Shown here piece by piece: positions 5,773 to 10,804 of a DNA stretch of 13,310 nt. Source of the DNA: Clostridia bacterium (GTDB lineage Bacteria; Bacillota; Clostridia; Oscillospirales; CAG-272); NCBI GenBank assembly GCA_017461825.1, contig JAFTXB010000131.1, positions 1 through 13,310 of the forward strand, in the 5' to 3' direction. A program made the position numbers and the translations under genes. The notes beneath the pieces are model-generated. The model made no database searches and was not told the origin of the DNA. It saw only the letters and a list, made by a program, of their open reading frames with translations. Every line of letters begins with the position of its first letter. Position 1 is the first letter of the stretch.

Positions 5773-7341
5773 ATGAACGATTCATTACAAATTTTGATCG
5801 CCATGATCGTATATATGACGGCTGTTATTGTAATCGGTGCGCTGTATGCCAAGCGCGCCAACAAAAGCTCAGAGGCTTACTTTCTCGGCGGACGGTCGCT
5901 GGGGCCGTGGGTAACCGCCATGAGTGCCGAGGCATCCGACATGAGCGGTTGGCTGCTCATGGGACTGCCCGGGGTTGCCTATTGGTGCGGGCTTGCCGAT
6001 GCCGCGTGGACTGCCATCGGGCTTGCGGTGGGCACCTATCTCAACTGGTTGATCGTTTCCAAGCGGTTGAGACGCTACAGCGTGCGCGCAAACAATTCCA
6101 TTACCCTGCCCGAATTCTTTTCCAATCGGTTTCGTGAAAAGAACAAGCACATCATGTTCCTCGCCGCCGCGTTTATCCTCATTTTCTTTACGGTCTACGC
6201 CGCAAGCTGCTTTGTCACCTGCGGAAAGCTCTTTTCCACCCTGTTCGGCACCCCCTATCAGCTGATGCTGGTGCTTGGCGCGGTGTTTGTCCTGCTTTAC
6301 ACGATCCTCGGCGGTTTTCTTGCCGAAAGCGTTTCCGACTTTATGCAGGCGATCGTGATGATCGTGGCGCTGTCTGTGATCGTGATCATCGGCACAGTGA
6401 AGGCTGGGGGACTTGGCAGTGTGTTTGAAAACGCACGGGAGATCCCCGGGTTCTTGGAATTCTTCGGTCTTGCCACACCCGTAACGGACGGAAACGGTCA
6501 GCAGATCGTTACCGAAGCCGGCAAGCCCCTCTTTGGTGCCGCTTCGGACTACGGCATTCTCTCTGTCTGCTCGATGCTGGCATGGGGACTTGGATACTTT
6601 GGAATGCCTCAGGTGCTGTTGCGCTTTATGGCGATCCGTCACGAAAACGAGTTGAAACGCTCCCGCCGCATTGCCATGGTGTGGGTGGTGATCTCTCTTA
6701 CGGTTGCCGTGTTTATCGGCATTGTCGGCCGTCAGATCTTCCCCGACGCACATCTGACAAAATCCGCCGCAGAAAACATCTTTATCACGATGTCCGAATC
6801 TTTCCTTCCCCCCATCCTCGCGGGATTTGTTATGGCGGGTATCCTTGCCGCCACCATCAGCTCGTCCGACTCCTATCTGCTGATCGCGGCATCGGCGTTC
6901 TCAAAGAACATCTTTCAAGGCATCTTCCGCAAGTCTGCCACCGACAAGCAGGTCATGAAGGTCTCTCGCATTACGCTTCTCGTGCTGGCTCTCATCGGTG
7001 TTTTGATCGCGCTTGACGAAAAAAGCGTGATCTTTGAGATCGTCTCCTTTGCGTGGGCAGGCTTTGGCGCGACCTTTGGTCCCCTTATGCTCTTCTCGCT
7101 CTTCTGGAAGCGCATCAACAAACCCGGCGCGATCGCGGGTATGGTTGGCGGTGCCGCCATGGTATTTTTCTGGAAGCTGGTGCTCGCCCCTTTGGGCGGC
7201 GTATTTGCCATCTACGAGCTGCTTCCCGCATTTATCTTCTCTTCTGTTTGCATTGTTGCGGTCTCTCTTCTCACAAAAGCACCCTCAAAGGAGCTTGAGG
7301 AGGACTTTGAAGCCGTCCGCACAGGCGAAATGGAAAAATAA
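5773..7341 (+). CDS. putP: Sodium/solute symporter, PutP (sodium/proline symporter) type
   Basis: This is a member of the sodium:solute symporter family with about 13 membrane helices over 522 residues, close to the ~500 of PutP. Na-coupling residues line up with E. coli PutP: the motif SAEASDMSGW holds D56 and S58 (D55 and S57 there). The later TISSSDSYLL (361-370) holds the Ser/Thr positions of helix 8. GGFLAESVSDFMQ (180-192) matches the family signature, and RYSVRANNSITLPEFFSNRF (101-120) is typical of PutP. It probably imports proline with sodium; pantothenate or other substrates cannot be excluded. The ATG at 5773 follows TCGGAGGATCC, 15 bases after the kinase stop, so it is the third gene of the cysE operon. 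A strong terminator follows. No PutA or other proline gene is nearby. Confidence 0.9.
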   Translation: MNDSLQILIAMIVYMTAVIVIGALYAKRANKSSEAYFLGGRSLGPWVTAMSAEASDMSGWLLMGLPGVAYWCGLADAAWTAIGLAVGTYLNWLIVSKRLRRYSVRANNSITLPEFFSNRFREKNKHIMFLAAAFILIFFTVYAASCFVTCGKLFSTLFGTPYQLMLVLGAVFVLLYTILGGFLAESVSDFMQAIVMIVALSVIVIIGTVKAGGLGSVFENAREIPGFLEFFGLATPVTDGNGQQIVTEAGKPLFGAASDYGILSVCSMLAWGLGYFGMPQVLLRFMAIRHENELKRSRRIAMVWVVISLTVAVFIGIVGRQIFPDAHLTKSAAENIFITMSESFLPPILAGFVMAGILAATISSSDSYLLIAASAFSKNIFQGIFRKSATDKQVMKVSRITLLVLALIGVLIALDEKSVIFEIVSFAWAGFGATFGPLMLFSLFWKRINKPGAIAGMVGGAAMVFFWKLVLAPLGGVFAIYELLPAFIFSSVCIVAVSLLTKAPSKELEEDFEAVRTGEMEK

Positions 7342-7403
7342 GGCTCTTTGTCAATAGTTTGAGTGAAGAAAATCTGATGAAAAGATAAAAAATTAAGGAA
7401 TCA

Positions 7404-7451
7404 GGGCTGAGTCATACGCTTGCTTAAAAGCGTTTGACTCAGCCCCTTTTT
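7404..7451 (+). terminator. Strong intrinsic terminator after putP
   Basis: GGGCTGAGTCA pairs perfectly with TGACTCAGCCC (11 bp). After a T-T mismatch, ACGCTT pairs with AAGCGT around a six-base loop, and CTTTTT follows. On the minus strand a TTTTTT run comes about 15 bases after the stem, so it may also help end the converging kinase operon. The rest of the 193-base gap to 7535 shows nothing further that I can name. Confidence 0.93.
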
Positions 7452-7534
7452 CTTATTTAAAGCAATTCTCTAAAAACATAATCATAACGCGTCAAAGAAA
7501 TGCATCTGAGATAATTTATTCTATTAAAAACAAA

Positions 7535-8464
7535 TTACAAACTTGTTATTTGAACCTCATTAAGAAGCTTTTCAACGCTCTCGCGTTTAGGAGGTCGAGT
7601 TCCCTCCGTCATGCACGCGGCACTCCCATAGCATACGGCGTAACGCAACATATCGGGGTAGGAAAGTCCGAGCTTTGCGGCAGCGCAAAACCCACCTATT
7701 GAACTATCCCCGGCTCCAATGGTTGAAAGAGCTTTGATCTTAGGTGCGTGCGCAACATAGCAGCCATCAATGCATGACAGCATTGCTCCTTTTGAACCGA
7801 GACTTATCATTACGTTTTCTATTCCCTCAGCCCTGAGAGCCTCTGCCGCTTTCTTGGCACTTTCAAAGTCATTGACAGGCACGTCAGTATACATAGCTAT
7901 CTCTTCCTCATTTGGCTTTATCAGCCAAGGAGCAACGTCAATAAGGTCATCCTTACCAAACGAGCGGGAATCAATAATGATCTTAACACCGCGCGCCTTA
8001 AGTTTCTTAAGCATTTCCTTTGTAGCGTCAATACTTACACCCTCAGGGTTTCTTCCCGTAAATGTAAGTACGGTATCACCGTCCGTCAACACCTCAAGCT
8101 CTTTTTCAACTATCTCGACAAGGCTATCATCGGCAACAAAGCCTGAAAAGCTTATACGCGTTTCCGGAGCATTATTAGTGTGTAACGTAATATTCTCACG
8201 GATGCGGCCGCTCCAGCGAATCGAGCGAACGTCCATTTTATCAGCTCTCAAGGATTTGATAAAGGCCTCTTCGTTTTCCTCTCCAACAACTGCAAGCGCA
8301 ACGTTATCAACTCCGTTAACGGTAAGCGCACGGGAAATATTGATTCCCTTTCCGCCTGCCTCACAAGCAGTTATTTTTGCAAGATTTTCATGAAACGGCT
8401 GAAAGTTTTCCGTATAGCAGTGCATATCAAACGCGGGGTTGAGCGTGACGGTGATAATATTCAT
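7535..8464 (-). CDS. PfkB-family sugar-phosphate kinase (1-phosphofructokinase/tagatose-6-phosphate kinase-like)
   Basis: This is a ribokinase/PfkB-fold kinase of the FruK/LacC branch, which phosphorylates fructose-1-phosphate, tagatose-6-phosphate or similar to a bisphosphate. The 309 residues match the family length. Visible motifs are NPAFD (9-13), AGGKGINIS (37-45), IKPNEEE (182-188), ISLGSKGA (220-227) and TIGAGDSSIGGF (248-259), where D253 is the expected catalytic base. The ATG at 8464 follows GGAGAAGGA; a longer TTG start at 8482 would place the ribosome binding site inside the coding region. It lies 27 bases after a sugar-phosphate dehydrogenase and is probably cotranscribed with it from the 9810-9838 promoter. 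The dehydrogenase product is the likely substrate. The exact sugar cannot be read from sequence alone, because FruK and LacC share these motifs. Confidence 0.88.
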   Translation of the reverse strand: MNIITVTLNPAFDMHCYTENFQPFHENLAKITACEAGGKGINISRALTVNGVDNVALAVVGEENEEAFIKSLRADKMDVRSIRWSGRIRENITLHTNNAPETRISFSGFVADDSLVEIVEKELEVLTDGDTVLTFTGRNPEGVSIDATKEMLKKLKARGVKIIIDSRSFGKDDLIDVAPWLIKPNEEEIAMYTDVPVNDFESAKKAAEALRAEGIENVMISLGSKGAMLSCIDGCYVAHAPKIKALSTIGAGDSSIGGFCAAAKLGLSYPDMLRYAVCYGSAACMTEGTRPPKRESVEKLLNEVQITSL

Positions 8465-8491
8465 GTCAAATTCCTTCTCCAATATATATTT

Positions 8492-9745
8492 TTATATTTT
8501 AGGACCGTTAGCGAGCAGATATTTCTCAGCCTCAGTACACCAAAGCCCACCGTTTGCCTTTACTATCTTGGCGAGCTCACGGTAAAGCTCATTTGTCCTA
8601 CCAAGCTCTTCAAGATCGTCAATGGCAATCAAGGGAATATCAATTTCCGAGTAGCATACCTTCTTTGCTCCGCTCGGTCTTTCCATAGCCAAAATGGTAT
8701 CGGCAACAGCTCTAAGACCAAGAATATGGGAAACGATAGCACCCGTGGCAACCTTGCCTTCTTCAATCAGGCGAATGGTGTCAACCGTATCCTCGGGGAT
8801 ACTTCCCGCAGTACCTACAACGTGAATTCCGTCATAATGCACACGGTAAAGGTTGAGAGAACCCTGCATATTGTGAACAGCGGGACCTGCAAAGAAGTTT
8901 ACGCAGCCGTCCTCACAGCATATTTCCTCAGCCATAGTGAACAGTGCGGGAACGGGAACCATTACGAATACGTCGTCAAATCCGCCGTGTGATATTTCAT
9001 TAAGGGTCTCAACCGCATTCTCAATCTTGCCGGTATTGATATATATCAGCTCACAGCCATGCTCTGCGGCAAATTCGGGCGTACACTTTGATGCCGCCCA
9101 GGCAAGTCTGTCCTCAGACAAATCGGTAACTACTATCTGCTTCACTCCCGCGTATCCGATAGCAAGCTCAACAGCTCCTATACCCATAGGTCCTGCTCCG
9201 CCGAGAATCGCAAGTCTGCCGCCCTTTTTCGCGCCGTCCGTGCGGACGTAATTTGAATAATCGGTGTGATAAAAGCCCTTGAAACCACGGAGAACGCAAC
9301 CAAGAGATTCAACGAGCGAGCCTGAGAAAAAGTTTTCGCCCTCATACGGGATCAAGCATCCTCTTTCCATAACTATGGAAGGCACGAGTGCATACGTGGC
9401 ACTTCCGCCAACGTACTGATAAGAATAACCGGGGTCGTAGCCGCTTTCAAGCTTAAGGGCAGGTTGAATGACAATTTTCTGTCCAACCTTCCACTTGTCC
9501 TTGATATCCTCTCCAACCTCTACTATCTCACCGCAAAGCTCATGACCGATAATGATAGGCTTTTCCGCTATATCGGGCGGTACTCTTTTGTGAGCACTTC
9601 CCTGCTTAACTGCTTTATAGGTAGATGCGCAAAGAGAATCAGTAACCACCTTAATAAGTACCTCGTCCCTGCCCGTTGACGGCAGTGCAAACTCCTCAAG
9701 TCGCATGTCCATTGCTCCGTAAAGTCTGACTGCTTTTGTTTTCAT
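8492..9745 (-). CDS. Zinc-type alcohol dehydrogenase family, L-sorbose-1-phosphate reductase-like
   Basis: This 417-residue member of the medium-chain dehydrogenase superfamily resembles SorE, which interconverts L-sorbose-1-phosphate and glucitol-6-phosphate with NAD(P)H. The resemblance is judged from memory: the TDSLCASTYKA start, the HKRVP and GHELCG blocks, QPAL...GYSYQYVGG, CAE-like catalytic layout, GGAGPMGIGA (182-191, nucleotide binding), GFDDVFV, and the C-terminal LWCTEAEKYLL. Likely catalytic zinc ligands are C39, H68 and E69 or E146. The four-Cys structural zinc lobe of classical alcohol dehydrogenases is absent, as in SorE. The ATG at 9745 follows AAAGGA by 10 bases. It is first in an operon with a PfkB-type kinase and divergent from a DeoR-family regulator. 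A galactitol-phosphate or other polyol-phosphate dehydrogenase is an alternative. No sugar transporter is linked. Confidence 0.85.
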   Translation of the reverse strand: MKTKAVRLYGAMDMRLEEFALPSTGRDEVLIKVVTDSLCASTYKAVKQGSAHKRVPPDIAEKPIIIGHELCGEIVEVGEDIKDKWKVGQKIVIQPALKLESGYDPGYSYQYVGGSATYALVPSIVMERGCLIPYEGENFFSGSLVESLGCVLRGFKGFYHTDYSNYVRTDGAKKGGRLAILGGAGPMGIGAVELAIGYAGVKQIVVTDLSEDRLAWAASKCTPEFAAEHGCELIYINTGKIENAVETLNEISHGGFDDVFVMVPVPALFTMAEEICCEDGCVNFFAGPAVHNMQGSLNLYRVHYDGIHVVGTAGSIPEDTVDTIRLIEEGKVATGAIVSHILGLRAVADTILAMERPSGAKKVCYSEIDIPLIAIDDLEELGRTNELYRELAKIVKANGGLWCTEAEKYLLANGPKI

Positions 9746-9782
9746 AGCCTTAAATTCCTTTCTTTTTAATAACGCGCAAGGG

Positions 9783-9811
9783 TTGACAAACGCGTAATTT
9801 TATATTATAAT
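9783..9811 (+). promoter_or_regulatory. Consensus sigma-A promoter of the deoR-type regulator
   Basis: Perfect -35 TTGACA (9783-9788) and perfect -10 TATAAT (9806-9811) have a 17-bp spacer. Transcription would start near 9818, inside an operator-like repeat copy (9813-9820), leaving a leader of ~110 bases. The -10 shares two bases with the opposing promoter of the dehydrogenase operon. Confidence 0.82.
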
Positions 9812-9838
9812 TAAATCACAATCTTATCAAAAAGTCAA
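9810..9838 (-). promoter_or_regulatory. Sigma-A promoter of the dehydrogenase-kinase operon
   Basis: On the minus strand, -35 TTGACT (9833-9838) and -10 TTTAAT (9810-9815) have a 17-bp spacer, each box one base off consensus. Transcription would start near 9803, giving a ~58-base leader. It faces and overlaps the regulator's promoter. Confidence 0.6.
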
Positions 9839-9911
9839 TATTCGCCATGAAAACAAATAACTAATCACATTTTAACGGCAAAATAATCACAATTAATCAC
9901 ATTTATTCACG
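9813..9911. promoter_or_regulatory. Direct repeats of TAATCACA, likely operator of the DeoR-family regulator
   Basis: TAATCACA occurs exactly at 9862-9869, 9884-9891 and 9894-9901. Near copies are AAATCACA (9813-9820) and TATTCACG (9904-9911). All share one orientation; the opposite strand reads TGTGATTA. Spacing of the last four is 22, 10 and 10 bp, close to whole helical turns. The first copy overlaps the -10 box of the operon promoter and the start point of the regulator gene. DeoR-family regulators commonly bind such short direct repeats; that this regulator binds here is inference. Confidence 0.65.
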
Positions 9912-9928
9912 TTTGAGGAGAAAATGTC

Positions 9929-10675
9929 ATGTTGATCAGCGAAAGGCACAGAAGAATCGTAGAGGAATTAAAAAACGACCCGCAAATAAGCGTGCGTGAG
10001 CTTGCAAAAAAGCTTTATGTCAGCGAGCCTACGGTGCGACGGGATTTTACGGAGCTTCACGAAAAAGGAATAATAACAAAAATCTACGGTGGCGCAATTC
10101 TCAATACCGCTGCGGCATACAGAGAAATCCCTTTTTTTCTGCGTGAAAATGAAAAAAGCGTAACAAAAAGCGAAATGGGGAAAAAAGCGTCACGACTTGT
10201 CAAGGACGGAGCCGTGGTTATGCTTGACGGCTCAACCAGCGCCTATTATATGGTTCCCTACCTTGCCCGCCTGAATAATCTCACTGTAATAACCAGCGGT
10301 GCTAAAACGGCAGTTGCTCTTGCCGAGGCAAATATTCGGACCTTTTGTACGGGCGGTCAGATGATCATTCATTCCTACTCCTATGTTGGCGAGCAAGCCG
10401 AGGCTTTTATAAGGAACATAAACGCTGATATTCTGTTCTTTTCCTGCCACGGTCTCGACGACAAGGGAAGAATGACGGATAATGCCATTGAGGAAGCAAA
10501 TCTGAGAAAGGTTATGTTTGAGCACAGTGCAAAAAAAGTACTCTTGTGTGACAGCAGTAAGTTTGGCAAAACCTACTTTTATAACATGGGCAATATTGCG
10601 GATATTGACGAAATCGTGTCGGACGCAGATCTGCACCAATCTTTACACCAACTTATCGGAAAAAACAAATTATGA
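9929..10675 (+). CDS. DeoR-family transcriptional regulator
   Basis: DeoR-family regulators are usually repressors of sugar catabolic genes, released by a phosphorylated sugar. The 248 residues match the family. An N-terminal winged helix-turn-helix (about 5-57) contains SVRELAKKLYVSEPTVRRD (21-39) and GIITKIYGGA (47-56). The sugar-phosphate-sensing domain shows LDGSTSAYYMVPYL (99-112), VITSGAKTAVAL (120-131), CTGGQ (140-144) and LCDSSKFGK (206-214). The ATG at 9929 follows GAGGAG by 8 bases; an ATG at 9925 stops after three codons. It is divergent from the dehydrogenase-kinase operon with overlapping promoters and a repeat array, so it probably controls that operon and itself. The inducer would be a substrate or intermediate of that pathway. 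Confidence 0.93.
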   Translation: MLISERHRRIVEELKNDPQISVRELAKKLYVSEPTVRRDFTELHEKGIITKIYGGAILNTAAAYREIPFFLRENEKSVTKSEMGKKASRLVKDGAVVMLDGSTSAYYMVPYLARLNNLTVITSGAKTAVALAEANIRTFCTGGQMIIHSYSYVGEQAEAFIRNINADILFFSCHGLDDKGRMTDNAIEEANLRKVMFEHSAKKVLLCDSSKFGKTYFYNMGNIADIDEIVSDADLHQSLHQLIGKNKL

Positions 10676-10692
10676 TTCATTAGAAAGAAAAC

Positions 10693-10736
10693 GGCAGGAT
10701 CCGCGAATTTCGTTCACGGTTCCTGCCCGTTATTTT
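10693..10736 (+). terminator. Intrinsic terminator after the DeoR-family gene
   Basis: GGCAGGATCCG (10693-10703) pairs with CGGTTCCTGCC (10717-10727), 10 of 11 positions with one T-T mismatch, around a 13-base loop. The sequence CGTTATTTT follows. It begins 17 bases after the stop codon. Confidence 0.65.
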
Positions 10737-10737
10737 G

Positions 10738-10784
10738 GGTTCTGTAATCAATGCTGAGTGCATCCCGACATTGATTACAGAACC
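10738..10784. repeat. Perfect 16-bp inverted repeat between converging genes
   Basis: GGTTCTGTAATCAATG (10738-10753) and CATTGATTACAGAACC (10769-10784) are perfect inverse copies around a 15-base spacer. TTTATT follows on the plus strand, so it may be a second or backup terminator for the regulator gene. On the minus strand the stem is followed by CAAAATAAC, with no T-tract. It could also be an insertion-derived or protein-binding repeat. Confidence 0.6.
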
Positions 10785-10790
10785 TTTATT

Positions 10791-10804
10791 GTAGCCGAAG
10801 CTAC
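10791..10804 (-). other. UUCG-tetraloop hairpin overlapping the stop codon of the repeat protein gene
   Basis: The minus strand reads GTAGC-TTCG-GCTAC: a perfect 5-bp stem closed by the classic C(UUCG)G tetraloop. The TAG stop codon (10801-10803) is inside the 5' arm. No U-tract follows, so it is not a terminator by itself. It lies 6 bases before the 16-bp inverted repeat as read on the minus strand. Confidence 0.5.

Noticed and set aside
5869..6753. 294-codon open frame antisense to putP
   Set aside because: His/Lys/Gly-rich shadow of the membrane-protein codons; putP is clearly the real gene.
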